Source of the DNA: Alistipes sp.
GTDB lineage: Bacteria > Bacteroidota > Bacteroidia > Bacteroidales > Rikenellaceae
Assembly: GCA_017631055.1 (NCBI GenBank)
Contig: JAGBTZ010000049.1
Coordinates: 18,334 to 82,333, forward strand
Reading direction: 5' to 3'
DNA length: 64,000 nt
Part shown: in pieces, positions 15,924-24,165 of the stretch
Numbering within the stretch: position 1 is the first letter of the stretch
Layout: every line of letters begins with the position of its first letter
Position numbers and translations under genes: made by a program
The notes under the pieces: generated by a model
The model's database searches: none
Told to the model about the DNA's origin: nothing
Seen by the model: only the letters and a program-made list of their open reading frames with translations

Positions 15924-16886
15924 ATGTGGTTGTTTCTCGAGGCGGTCTTGGTCCTGACACTTATAGTGCAGGTGGTGGCAATCGTCTTTGCTGCACGTCT
16001 GGTGCGTAAGACCAAGTACAATGTGGCTTGGATACTGATGATTATCGGCTCGATAATCATCTCGGTTGTGATGTTCCTGCAGCTGAGGATGTATAACGGC
16101 AAGATAGATGTCTCGCCTCGGGCAATGGTCGGAGTCTGTGCCTTCTCGACCATCTGCATCTCGGTAGGTGTGATGTTTGCCCATCGAATGTTTAAGTATA
16201 TCGACCGCCTTAATCGCCAACGCACTCTGCTCAACAAACGACTGTTGACGGCTGTCTTGCGTGCAGAGGAGCTGTCGAAATCTCACTTCGCCAAGGAGTT
16301 GCACGATGGAATGGGCCCGCTGCTTTCGTCTGCGAAGATGTCGCTTACGGCTCTCGGGTCGGCTCGAGATGAGAATCAGCGAGCAGCGATTGTGACCAAT
16401 ACTACCCACGTTATTGATGAGGCTATACGCTCTTTGCGCGAGATATCCAACAATATGCAGCCGCAAGTGCTCAAGGATTTCGGCTTGGCTCGCGGTGTGC
16501 GTAACTTTATCGATAAGAGTGTGGCAATTCACGATGTGGAGATTGACTTTTCGACCAATTTGAGCGATGAACGCTTTGATGCGGATGTCGAGATTGTGCT
16601 CTACCGTGTGATATGCGAGCTTGTGAATAACTCGTTTAAGCATGCCAAGTGCCACTTGATAACTCTCTCGTTGACAATTGACGATGGGGTGCTCTCGTTA
16701 GAGTATACAGATGATGGTCGAGGCTTCGAGCCGCAAGCGGTGATGGATTGCGGTATGGGGCTTTCGAATATCTCTTCGAGGGTAAACTCGCTGAACGGAA
16801 CGCTCGAGATTACAAGTGCCAAGGGAGCCGGTATGAGGGCTGTGGTGTACATCGATACCGGGAATGTGGTGGGTGTAAATGTTTGA
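15924..16886 (+). CDS. Membrane sensor histidine kinase (HisKA_3/NarX-type)
   Basis: 320 aa from ATG 15924; TTG 15909 and GTG 15915 are possible earlier starts. Two membrane helices (about residues 2-22 and 34-55) with almost no external loop, then a third hydrophobic stretch near 70-90; there is no separate sensor domain, so it may sense within the membrane or through a partner. HisKA_3 dimerisation motif KELHDGMGPLLSSAKMSL with phospho-acceptor His127; HATPase motifs ELVNNSFKHAK and DDGRGFEP and the GMGLSNISSRV G-box follow. The response regulator starts 2 nt after the stop. Confidence 0.92.
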   Translation: MWLFLEAVLVLTLIVQVVAIVFAARLVRKTKYNVAWILMIIGSIIISVVMFLQLRMYNGKIDVSPRAMVGVCAFSTICISVGVMFAHRMFKYIDRLNRQRTLLNKRLLTAVLRAEELSKSHFAKELHDGMGPLLSSAKMSLTALGSARDENQRAAIVTNTTHVIDEAIRSLREISNNMQPQVLKDFGLARGVRNFIDKSVAIHDVEIDFSTNLSDERFDADVEIVLYRVICELVNNSFKHAKCHLITLSLTIDDGVLSLEYTDDGRGFEPQAVMDCGMGLSNISSRVNSLNGTLEITSAKGAGMRAVVYIDTGNVVGVNV

Positions 16887-16888
16887 TT

Positions 16889-17524
16889 ATGAAAGATGTA
16901 AAGATAATACTTGTAGACGACCATGCTCTGTTTCGCAATGGCGTGAATACTCTGATTTCGATGCGTGAGGGGTATCGTGTTGTCGGAGAGGCCGGTGATG
17001 GAGCCGAGTTTTTGGAGATGCTGCCCAACGTGGCGGTTGATGTGGTATTTATGGATATCTCGATGCCGAATATGGGCGGCGAGGAGGCTACTCGCAAGGC
17101 ATTGGCGCTGTATCCCGATTTGAAGATTGTGACCCTGTCGATGTTTGGCGACGAGAACTACTATACCCGTATGGTGGAGGCTGGAGCCAAGGGTTTCCTT
17201 CTCAAGGACTCCGCTATCGAAGAGGTATTTGAGGCTATAGATGCAGTGGTTGAGGGTGGTAGCTACTTCAGTGACCGACTCTTGTCGTCTATCTCCAATC
17301 GTATGCGCTCCACCGATCGCTCTTCGGAGGAGTTGTCGGCTCGCGAGATTGAGATTTTGCTCTGCATCTGCCGCGGCTTGTCCAATCAGGAGATTGCCGA
17401 AGAGTTATTTATCTCCAAGCGTACCGTAGATGCCCATCGAGCCAATATCCTCGAGAAGACCGGTTGTCGCAATACTGCCAGCCTGGTGGTCTACGCCATC
17501 CGCAATCATCTGGTTGAGTTGTAA
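16889..17524 (+). CDS. NarL/FixJ-family response regulator
   Basis: 211 aa from ATG 16889. Receiver domain at 1-120 with acidic pocket VDDHALFRNG, phospho-acceptor Asp56 (VVFMDISMPNMGG) and Lys in GFLLKDS. A LuxR-type HTH (about 147-205) has the motif LSNQEIAEELFISKRTVDAH. It is the partner of the HisKA_3 kinase 2 nt upstream. The target genes are unknown; SurE in the same operon hints at a starvation or envelope-stress input, which is inference only. Confidence 0.95.
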   Translation: MKDVKIILVDDHALFRNGVNTLISMREGYRVVGEAGDGAEFLEMLPNVAVDVVFMDISMPNMGGEEATRKALALYPDLKIVTLSMFGDENYYTRMVEAGAKGFLLKDSAIEEVFEAIDAVVEGGSYFSDRLLSSISNRMRSTDRSSEELSAREIEILLCICRGLSNQEIAEELFISKRTVDAHRANILEKTGCRNTASLVVYAIRNHLVEL

Positions 17525-17538
17525 CCATTAGCCATTAG
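17525..17538. repeat. Heptamer repeat, GCCATTA family (2 units)
   Basis: Two CCATTAG units lie between the stop of the response regulator and the convergent rubrerythrin-like gene. A weak GTTTTG/CAAAAC pairing (17537-17560) is the only terminator-like structure here. Confidence 0.55.
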
Positions 17539-17552
17539 TTTTGGCTCTATTC

Positions 17553-18194
17553 TCAAAACCGCTTGAAATCGGAGTGGTGGGTTTGGCAGAAGGGGCAATA
17601 GCGGTCGTAACTTTCGGTGTGGTAAGTATTTCCGCACTTAGGGCAGACCAAGTAGCCCGTGCTGGCTGTCAGTGAGTCGTAGGCGTGTTCGAGTAGTTCG
17701 ATGTGGCGGCGGTTGCAGCCGTCAATCCATATCAATATGCGGGCAACATAGCGATTGCCACTCTCGATGGCTCGAGTGGCGGCACTCCCTTGGGATGAGG
17801 AGTGTTGCGAGCGAGCCGAGTCGATGCTACGCCTGAGGTTTTCGGCTGTGGTTGTTGACAGGTCGGCACCAGCGTAAGGCGCAGAGTAGTTGCCGCCAAA
17901 GAGTTCGGTCGCGTGCTTACACATCTGCTCGTGTATGCGTTCGGAGTGGGCGAGTGCGAGAAATAGTTTTTGGCGTGTGTGGTCATTCTCGGTTGCGGCC
18001 TGTCGGGCATAGGAGTCGTAGCGCAGACTTTGGATATGGGCAGCCGAGGAGTGGGTGTCGAGGTCATCGAGAGTCGCTTTCCATTGTAATTCAAGGCTTC
18101 GACCACTAATCTTCGAACGAATGTGCAGTGTCGCTATCAATGCTGCTCCGCAAAAGAAACAGAAGATTATTATCGCAATGTTGCGTGTCTTCAT
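17553..18194 (-). CDS. Membrane-anchored rubrerythrin-like protein with C-terminal zinc ribbon
   Basis: 213 aa from ATG 18194 (MKTRNIAIIIFCFFCG); ATG 18215 is an alternative. One N-terminal membrane helix (4-23) is followed by a ferritin-like four-helix region. Its first half keeps the rubrerythrin pattern Glu69 and Glu85-x-x-His88 (SERIH). The second half has Glu144 (AIESGN) but Asn161 where the second ExxH Glu is expected (NRRH). The end is a rubredoxin-like CPKCGNTY...YCPFC ribbon (Cys184, 187, 200, 203). Ordinary rubrerythrins are soluble peroxidases; here membrane anchoring and the missing ligand leave activity uncertain. The gene starts just downstream of the pgi terminator. Confidence 0.7.
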   Translation of the reverse strand: MKTRNIAIIIFCFFCGAALIATLHIRSKISGRSLELQWKATLDDLDTHSSAAHIQSLRYDSYARQAATENDHTRQKLFLALAHSERIHEQMCKHATELFGGNYSAPYAGADLSTTTAENLRRSIDSARSQHSSSQGSAATRAIESGNRYVARILIWIDGCNRRHIELLEHAYDSLTASTGYLVCPKCGNTYHTESYDRYCPFCQTHHSDFKRF

Positions 18195-18220
18195 ACTCTT
18201 GGCTTTTGGAGCCATACATG

Positions 18221-18260
18221 AAAAAAACGTGCCCAAGTCGTTCGACTCGGGCACGTTTTG
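18221..18260 (-). terminator. pgi terminator
   Basis: ACGTGCCC (18227-18234) pairs with GGGCACGT (18249-18256), extended inward by AGTC/GACT after one mismatch and outward by A-T pairs. On the minus strand it is followed by seven T (18221-18227). It lies directly after pgi and only a few bases before the possible start at 18215 of the next gene. Confidence 0.88.
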
Positions 18261-18281
18261 CATTAAAATTCACTCAGGCTC

Positions 18282-19613
18282 TTACAATCTTGCCTTGATA
18301 GCCTTCGACTCCTCCTCGTATCCGGGTTTGTCCAAAAGGGCAAACATATTCTTCTTGTAAGCCTCCACTCCCGGCTGGTTGAAGGGGTTCACGCCAAGCA
18401 TATAACCGCTGATACCGCAAGCCTTCTCGAAGAAGTAGAGCAGAGCACCGATGGTGCGAGCCTCGATTGCGGGCAGTGCGATGCGGATATTGGGTACATC
18501 ACCGTCAACGTGTGCCAACTGAACTCCGAGCTCGGCCATGCGATTAACCTCCGAGATACGCTTGCCGGCGAGGAAGTTCAAACCGTCAAGGTTATCCTTG
18601 TCGGCCTCGATAACCACCTTGTGTGCGGGATTTTCAACCGAGATGATGGTCTCGAAGAGGGTGCGCTCGCCCTCCTGGATGTACTGACCCATCGAGTGAA
18701 GGTCAGCGGTGAGGGTTACGCTTGCGGGGAAGATTCCCTTGCCGTCTTTGCCCTCGCTCTCGCCATAGAGCTGCTTCCACCACTCGTTGATATACTGCAA
18801 CTTAGGCTCATACGAGCCGAGGATTTCAATCTTGCGACCCTGGCCGTAAAGTACATTGCGAACGATTGCATACTCGGCTGCGAGGTTCTCCTCGATAGCA
18901 ACCTCTGCTGCGGTAGCTTTCTCCATCTCGACAGCACCTGCAACCAATGCCTCGATGTCGACACCGCCCACTGCCAACGGCAAAAGACCTACGGGGGTGA
19001 GTACCGAGAAACGACCACCTACATTGTCGGGAATGACATACGAAGGATAACCCTCATTGTCGGCCAAGGTCTTCAGTGCGCCACGAGCCTTGTCGGTGAT
19101 GGCTACGATGCGCTCCTTTGCCTCCTCCTTGCCGTAACGGCTCTCGATCTCCTCCTTGATGATGCGGAAAGCGATAGCGGGCTCGGTGGTAGTTCCCGAC
19201 TTCGAGATTACGATGGTTGCAATCGAGTACTCCTTCAGAGCCTCGAGCATTTCGTATGTATAATCCTCCGAGATATTCTGGCCGGCGAAGATTACGGTCG
19301 GATTCTCGTGCTTCTTGCGGAGATATTCGAACGAGTTGCTCAGCGCATCGAGAACAGCCTTTGCACCGAGGTAAGAGCCACCGATGCCGATGCAGATTAC
19401 CACCTCAGCCTTCGAACGGAGCTTCTCTGCCTGAGCCTTGATAGCTGCAATCTCCTCTGCACTAATCGAAGAGGGAAGGTTTACCCAACCCAAAAAATCG
19501 TTACCGGCACCCTCGCCAGTGTGGAGCATCTTGTTTGCTGCCGCTGCCTGTGCATAGAGCTCGGCAGTCGGGGTAACACCCGCCTTGCGAATGTCGAGTT
19601 TCATCAATTCCAT
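18282..19613 (-). CDS. pgi: Glucose-6-phosphate isomerase
   Basis: 443 aa, the compact form found in Bacteroidota and Firmicutes. It interconverts glucose-6-phosphate and fructose-6-phosphate. Both family signatures are present: [14 protein letters not shown] (about 198) and [15 protein letters not shown] near the end; [13 protein letters not shown] and [10 protein letters not shown] form the sugar-phosphate site. Start at ATG 19613, with ATG 19604 three codons on as an alternative. It is monocistronic: a candidate promoter lies upstream (TACTTTTG on the minus strand, 19724-19731) and a strong terminator follows. Confidence 0.97.
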   Translation of the reverse strand: MELMKLDIRKAGVTPTAELYAQAAAANKMLHTGEGAGNDFLGWVNLPSSISAEEIAAIKAQAEKLRSKAEVVICIGIGGSYLGAKAVLDALSNSFEYLRKKHENPTVIFAGQNISEDYTYEMLEALKEYSIATIVISKSGTTTEPAIAFRIIKEEIESRYGKEEAKERIVAITDKARGALKTLADNEGYPSYVIPDNVGGRFSVLTPVGLLPLAVGGVDIEALVAGAVEMEKATAAEVAIEENLAAEYAIVRNVLYGQGRKIEILGSYEPKLQYINEWWKQLYGESEGKDGKGIFPASVTLTADLHSMGQYIQEGERTLFETIISVENPAHKVVIEADKDNLDGLNFLAGKRISEVNRMAELGVQLAHVDGDVPNIRIALPAIEARTIGALLYFFEKACGISGYMLGVNPFNQPGVEAYKKNMFALLDKPGYEEESKAIKARL

Positions 19614-19723
19614 AATTAAGAAATCTATTTATTTGAATTAAAATTTATACAATTTCTAACCTATCCGTTCCGTTATTTTCGCCCTTGGGTATGCGTTCTC
19701 GGCAAAGACGAATTTTACGAGTG

Positions 19724-19784
19724 CAAAAGTAACGAAAAAATCGTAAAAAAAACGTAAAAGATATTTATCTTTTTCATACCTTTG
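19724..19784. promoter_or_regulatory. Divergent candidate promoters for pgi (-) and mreB (+)
   Basis: On the minus strand TACTTTTG (19724-19731) fits the -7 consensus for pgi. On the plus strand TACCTTTG (19777-19784) fits for mreB, giving a leader of about 90 nt. Neither has a clear -33 TTTG. The rest of the 268-base gap 19614-19881 shows nothing else recognisable. Confidence 0.5.
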
Positions 19785-19881
19785 CCAAAGATTGCGTGGT
19801 TACGGCTTCGAAGTGAGGTAGCTGGAGCGTAATCGGTTGAGGAATAGCGATTTGGATAATAATTAAAATTGAGATAAAAAT

Positions 19882-20904
19882 ATGGGACTTTTTTCATTGA
19901 CACAGGAGTTGGGTATCGACCTTGGTACTGCCAATACCCTGATTATTCACAACGATAAGGTGGTTGTCGATGAGCCTTCGATTGTGGCCATCGATGCACA
20001 CTCCGAGAAGTTGGTGGCAATCGGTCATCAGGCTCGCCAGATGCACGAGAAGACCAACCCTCGAATTAAGACCATCCGCCCGCTGAAGGATGGTGTGATT
20101 GCCGACTTCAACGCTACAGAGTTGATGTTGCGAGGTATGATTAAGAAGGTGCGTATGTCAGGTAGCCTCTTCTCGCCCTCGTTGCGTATGGTTATCTGTA
20201 TCCCTTCGGGCTCGACCAATGTCGAGATTAGAGCCGTGCGTGACTCGGCCGACCGTGCCGGAGCTCGTGAGGTCTATATGATTTTCGAGCCTATGGCTGC
20301 AGCTTTGGGTGCGGGTTTGGATGTTGAGGCACCCGAGGGTAATATGATTATCGACATCGGTGGTGGTACTTCGGAGATTGCCTGCATCTCGTTGGGTGGT
20401 ATCGTATGCTCGGAGTCGATTAACGTGGCAGGTGATGTCTTCACCTCCGATATTCAGAACTATGTTCGTCAGCAGCACAATATCCGCATCGGAGAGCGTA
20501 CTGCTGAGGCTATCAAGTGCTCGATTGGTGCAGCCGTTCCTCAGCTCGAGAATGAGCCCGAGGATTACATCGTGACCGGTCCCAATATGTTGACGGCTCT
20601 GCCGCAGACTGTGTCGCTCTCGTCAAACGAGATTGCTTATGCGTTGGAGAAGTCGTTGGTCAAGCTCGATGCAGCGTTGATGTCTGTACTCGAGAAGATG
20701 CCGCCCGAGCTCTATGCCGACATCGTGAAGAATGGTGTCTACTTGGCCGGAGGTGGTGCCTTGATTAAGGGTCTGGATAAGCGTCTTTCGGAGAAGACCG
20801 GTCTGCCGTTCCACATTGCCGAGGATCCGTTGCGTGCAATCGCTCGCGGTACGGGTATCGCTCTGAAGAATATCGACCGTTTCTCGTTCTTGATGAAGGG
20901 ATAA
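19882..20904 (+). CDS. mreB: Rod shape-determining protein MreB
   Basis: 340 aa bacterial actin that organises lateral wall synthesis on the inner face of the membrane. An amphipathic N-terminus (MGLFSLTQELGIDLGTANTL) merges into phosphate-1; phosphate-2 is MIIDIGGGTSEIACISL (about 155) and the adenosine motif YLAGGGALIKGLDKRL (about 288). First gene of mreB-mreC-mreD-mrdA-rodA. A heptamer repeat array separates it from mreC, but no terminator does. Confidence 0.97.
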   Translation: MGLFSLTQELGIDLGTANTLIIHNDKVVVDEPSIVAIDAHSEKLVAIGHQARQMHEKTNPRIKTIRPLKDGVIADFNATELMLRGMIKKVRMSGSLFSPSLRMVICIPSGSTNVEIRAVRDSADRAGAREVYMIFEPMAAALGAGLDVEAPEGNMIIDIGGGTSEIACISLGGIVCSESINVAGDVFTSDIQNYVRQQHNIRIGERTAEAIKCSIGAAVPQLENEPEDYIVTGPNMLTALPQTVSLSSNEIAYALEKSLVKLDAALMSVLEKMPPELYADIVKNGVYLAGGGALIKGLDKRLSEKTGLPFHIAEDPLRAIARGTGIALKNIDRFSFLMKG

Positions 20905-20907
20905 TCT

Positions 20908-20942
20908 AATTGACAATTGATAATTGATAATTGATAATCGAT
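20908..20942. repeat. Heptamer tandem repeat (AATTGAT family, 5 units)
   Basis: AATTGAC, three AATTGAT, then AATCGAT in perfect 7-base register, between mreB and mreC. The same family recurs at 57491-57518. Confidence 0.85.
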
Positions 20943-20980
20943 GGCGGGTATTTGATGGCTGTTGATTCTCAATTCGGAGT

Positions 20981-21811
20981 ATGTATCGTCTGTTGGAGTT
21001 TATACGGCGTAGTTATGTGACGCTGTTGTTTGTAGTTTTCGAGATTATTGCCATCGGAATCTACTCACGCTCGACATACTATACTCAAGCTACAATCCTT
21101 GCTCGTGCGAATGCCCTGACCGGAGGCTTGGCGGGTACGATAACCGACATCGGTGGCTACTTCTCGCTCGCAAGCGAAAATCGAGCCCTGACGGCAAGGG
21201 TTGCCGAACTGGAGCAGCGATTGAGCTACTACGGGGGTCTGGTCGATACGACCGCAACGATTGACATCGCCGAGTTGCAATATGAATTTATGCAGGCGAG
21301 GGTGGTGTCGAGTAGTATCAACCGTGCTCGCAACTTCATAACTATCAATAAAGGTTTGCGCGATGGCGTGATGAGTGGTATGGCTGTATTGTCGCCCTCG
21401 GGCGAGGCTGTGGGCTATATCCTCGACTGTTCGGAGCGCTACTCGGTGGCGATTTCGATTTTGAATACTTCGTTCCGTACCGGTTGTAAAATCAAGGGTG
21501 ACGGCTATTCGGGCTCTATCGAGTGGAACGGAGGCTCGCCCTATGAGGTTACTATGCGCGAGTTGTCGAAGTATGCTCAAATCGAGGTGGGTGCCGAGGT
21601 CGTGACTACCGGAGTGTCGCACTACTTCCCTTCGGATAAGTTGATTGGTCGGGTCGAGAGTTTCGAGTTGGACGAGTCGAAGACCTACTACAATGCCAAG
21701 GTGCGTTTGGCTGCCGATTTTTCAAATCTGCATAATGTTATTTTGGTGAAGTATATCGACCGTGAGGAGGTTATGGGGCTTGAGCATGGTGCCCAAAGCC
21801 GTGGTTATTAA
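20981..21811 (+). CDS. mreC: Rod shape-determining protein MreC
   Basis: 276 aa. A single N-terminal membrane anchor (about residues 10-30), a coiled coil (about 62-80, ENRALTARVAELEQRLSYYG), then the two beta-barrel domains of MreC with INKGLRDGVMSGMAVLSPSG and VTTGVSHYFPSDKLIGRV. It links MreB to periplasmic wall enzymes as a scaffold. It follows mreB after a 76-nt gap and precedes mreD by 12 nt. Confidence 0.95.
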   Translation: MYRLLEFIRRSYVTLLFVVFEIIAIGIYSRSTYYTQATILARANALTGGLAGTITDIGGYFSLASENRALTARVAELEQRLSYYGGLVDTTATIDIAELQYEFMQARVVSSSINRARNFITINKGLRDGVMSGMAVLSPSGEAVGYILDCSERYSVAISILNTSFRTGCKIKGDGYSGSIEWNGGSPYEVTMRELSKYAQIEVGAEVVTTGVSHYFPSDKLIGRVESFELDESKTYYNAKVRLAADFSNLHNVILVKYIDREEVMGLEHGAQSRGY

Positions 21812-21823
21812 ATTGAGATAGGG

Positions 21824-22339
21824 ATGCATCGCGCAGGTTATTACATACTACTCTTTGCAGTGACGTCTTTGTTGCAGATATTCTTCTTCAACAACCTCTC
21901 GCTGTGGTCGTGCTTTGCTCCTATGGTCTATCCGGCATTTGTGCTGATGCTGCCTCTGAATGCCTCATCGATAGTTGTTCTGCTGTCGGGCTTGGTTATG
22001 GGTGTTGTGATGGATTGGGGTATGGGCACCGCGGGTCTGAATACTATCGCTATGCTGGCTACGGCCTATCAGCGCCGTCCCGTGCTCAATCTAACACTCG
22101 GTGCTGAGGTGGTGCGTGATGGAGGTATTCCCTCTATGTCGCGTATGGGTCAACACCAATTTGTGCAGTATCTGATAATTATGATGGTGTTGCATTGTGT
22201 GGCCTTCTTTGGCTTCGAGGCCTTTACAACCTCTTATTTCTGGTATCAATTCCTGCGATTGGTAGTCAGCACGTTGGCATCGATACTCTTCGTCTGGTTG
22301 ATTATGTCGCTCTTCACACCTAAACACGCTTCGCGATGA
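21824..22339 (+). CDS. mreD: Rod shape-determining protein MreD
   Basis: 171 aa with five or six membrane helices, as usual for MreD. Family-level similarity is weak, as for most Bacteroidota MreD, but position between mreC and mrdA and the motif LSGLVMGVVMDWGMGTAGL support the call. Its last codons overlap the start of mrdA by 4 nt (ATGA), so translation is probably coupled. Confidence 0.9.
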   Translation: MHRAGYYILLFAVTSLLQIFFFNNLSLWSCFAPMVYPAFVLMLPLNASSIVVLLSGLVMGVVMDWGMGTAGLNTIAMLATAYQRRPVLNLTLGAEVVRDGGIPSMSRMGQHQFVQYLIIMMVLHCVAFFGFEAFTTSYFWYQFLRLVVSTLASILFVWLIMSLFTPKHASR

Positions 22340-24165
22340 GTAGTCGTGGTGAGGGTCTTGTTCGGTTGCGCCATCTGCAATTTGTAGTGTTGTTCATCTT
22401 TGGAGCGATACTGTTGCGCTTGGCGTGGATTCAACTCTTCGATTCGAAATATAAGGATATGGCTCGCAATAACGTGCTGCGCCACGTTACGCTCTATCCT
22501 GCCCGTGGCGAGATATACGACCGCAATGGCGAGTTTCTGGCTCAGAGCCGCGAGTGCTACGATTTGATGGTTGTCTATCGCGAACTGCCCAAGACGGGAT
22601 TTGACACTGTGCGCTTGTGCCAAATGCTGAACATTCCACGCACCAAACTCGAGAGAGAACTCTCTTCGGCTCGATATGCTCCGCGTGCGGCTCGTCGAAT
22701 TGTGAGTTATGTGCCCAAGGAGACCAAACTTCTGCTCGATGAGTATAAGATTCCCGGATTTTATACGGTCTATCGCACCGTGCGCCAATATCCACGCAAG
22801 GTGGGAGGTAATCTGCTGGGCTATGTGGGCGAGGTGAGCGAACAGATGCTTCGCCGATACGACAACTATGAGGTGGGCGACTACATCGGCCTTACGGGTG
22901 TTGAGGCGGCATACGAGGAGGTCTTGAAGGGTAAGAAGGGTCTGCGTGTCGAGGAGATAGATGCCTATGGAGCAGTCAAGGGCTCGTATATGGATGGAGC
23001 CTTCGATACTATTCCCGAGCATGGTAAGTCGATTGTCTGCACCATAGATGCCAAGCTGCAACTCTTTGCCGAGGAGCTGATGGAGGGCAAGGTGGGCGCT
23101 GCGGTGGCAATCGAGCCCTCGACAGGCGAGATTTTGATGATGGTCTCGTCACCGACCTACGACCCCGATAAGTTGGTGGGTCGTGAGCGCGGCAATAACT
23201 ATATGGATATGCTGCGCAATAAGCGCCGTCCGCTCTATAACCGAGCCGTGAAGGCGAAGTATCCTCCGGGCTCGACCTTCAAGTTGGTGCAGGGACTTAT
23301 CGGTATGCAGGAGGGTGTGCTGCGCCCGAGCCAGACCTACCCCTGCCACTTGGGTTATAGGGCAGGGCGTGTCTCGATGAAGTGCCACGAGCACCGCTCA
23401 CCGGCAGATTTGTCGTATGCCGTGGCGACTTCGTGTAACGCCTACTTTTGCTATGTCTTCCGCAATATCCTCGAAAATCCGAAGTATGGAGGTGTGAAGA
23501 ATGGCTACGATGTATGGAAGGAGTATGTCGAGAGCTTCGGCTTTGGTCGTGACCTTGCAACCGACTTTATGGGCGAGGGTTCGGGCTATGTTCCCGATAA
23601 GGAGTTTTACAATAAACGCTATCGTGGCTCGTGGAATGCCCTCACCGTGCTCTCGCTCTCTATTGGTCAGGGCGAGTTGGGATGTACTCCGTTGCAGATG
23701 GCAAACCTGGCGGCGATTATTGCCAATAGGGGCTACTACTATCTGCCACATATTGTCCGCAGTGTCGAGGGTCAGGACTCGCTCGACCGCAGATTTTATG
23801 AACGCCACTACACGAAGGTCGACTCCAAGCACTTCGAGCCTATCGTGCAGGGTATGTGGCGCAGTGTGCATGTTGACGGCACCTCGACTTGGGCAAGGTT
23901 GGAGGGGCTGGATGTCTGCGGTAAGACCGGTACGGCTCAAAATCCCCACGGCAAGGACCACTCCACATTCCTCTCCTTTGCACCGAAGGATAATCCACGC
24001 ATAGCAATCTCGGTCTATGTCGAGAATGCAGGTTTTGGAGCCTCGATGGCTCTGCCCATTGCTTCGCTGCTCGAGGAACTCTACCTGACGGGCGAGGTGA
24101 AGCGTCAAAATGTTGTCGACTACGTCAAGAGTCATAAAGTTTACTACCCACGCTATGATAAATAA
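22336..24165 (+). CDS. mrdA: Penicillin-binding protein 2 (elongasome transpeptidase)
   Basis: 609 aa. Membrane anchor at about residues 12-32, PBP dimer/pedestal domain (about 50-225), and transpeptidase domain with Ser313-x-x-Lys316 (PPGSTFK), Ser366-Cys-Asn368 (SCN) and Lys530-Thr-Gly (CGKTGTAQNP). It cross-links side-wall peptidoglycan with the glycosyltransferase RodA, whose gene overlaps its 3' end by 11 nt, a sign of coupled synthesis of the two partners. Confidence 0.97.
   Translation: MSSRGEGLVRLRHLQFVVLFIFGAILLRLAWIQLFDSKYKDMARNNVLRHVTLYPARGEIYDRNGEFLAQSRECYDLMVVYRELPKTGFDTVRLCQMLNIPRTKLERELSSARYAPRAARRIVSYVPKETKLLLDEYKIPGFYTVYRTVRQYPRKVGGNLLGYVGEVSEQMLRRYDNYEVGDYIGLTGVEAAYEEVLKGKKGLRVEEIDAYGAVKGSYMDGAFDTIPEHGKSIVCTIDAKLQLFAEELMEGKVGAAVAIEPSTGEILMMVSSPTYDPDKLVGRERGNNYMDMLRNKRRPLYNRAVKAKYPPGSTFKLVQGLIGMQEGVLRPSQTYPCHLGYRAGRVSMKCHEHRSPADLSYAVATSCNAYFCYVFRNILENPKYGGVKNGYDVWKEYVESFGFGRDLATDFMGEGSGYVPDKEFYNKRYRGSWNALTVLSLSIGQGELGCTPLQMANLAAIIANRGYYYLPHIVRSVEGQDSLDRRFYERHYTKVDSKHFEPIVQGMWRSVHVDGTSTWARLEGLDVCGKTGTAQNPHGKDHSTFLSFAPKDNPRIAISVYVENAGFGASMALPIASLLEELYLTGEVKRQNVVDYVKSHKVYYPRYDK

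Noticed and set aside
24110-24154. Upstream in-frame start of rodA at 24110
   Set aside because: It would overlap mrdA by over 50 bases and add a non-conserved lead; ATG 24155 gives the normal overlap of 11 bases.
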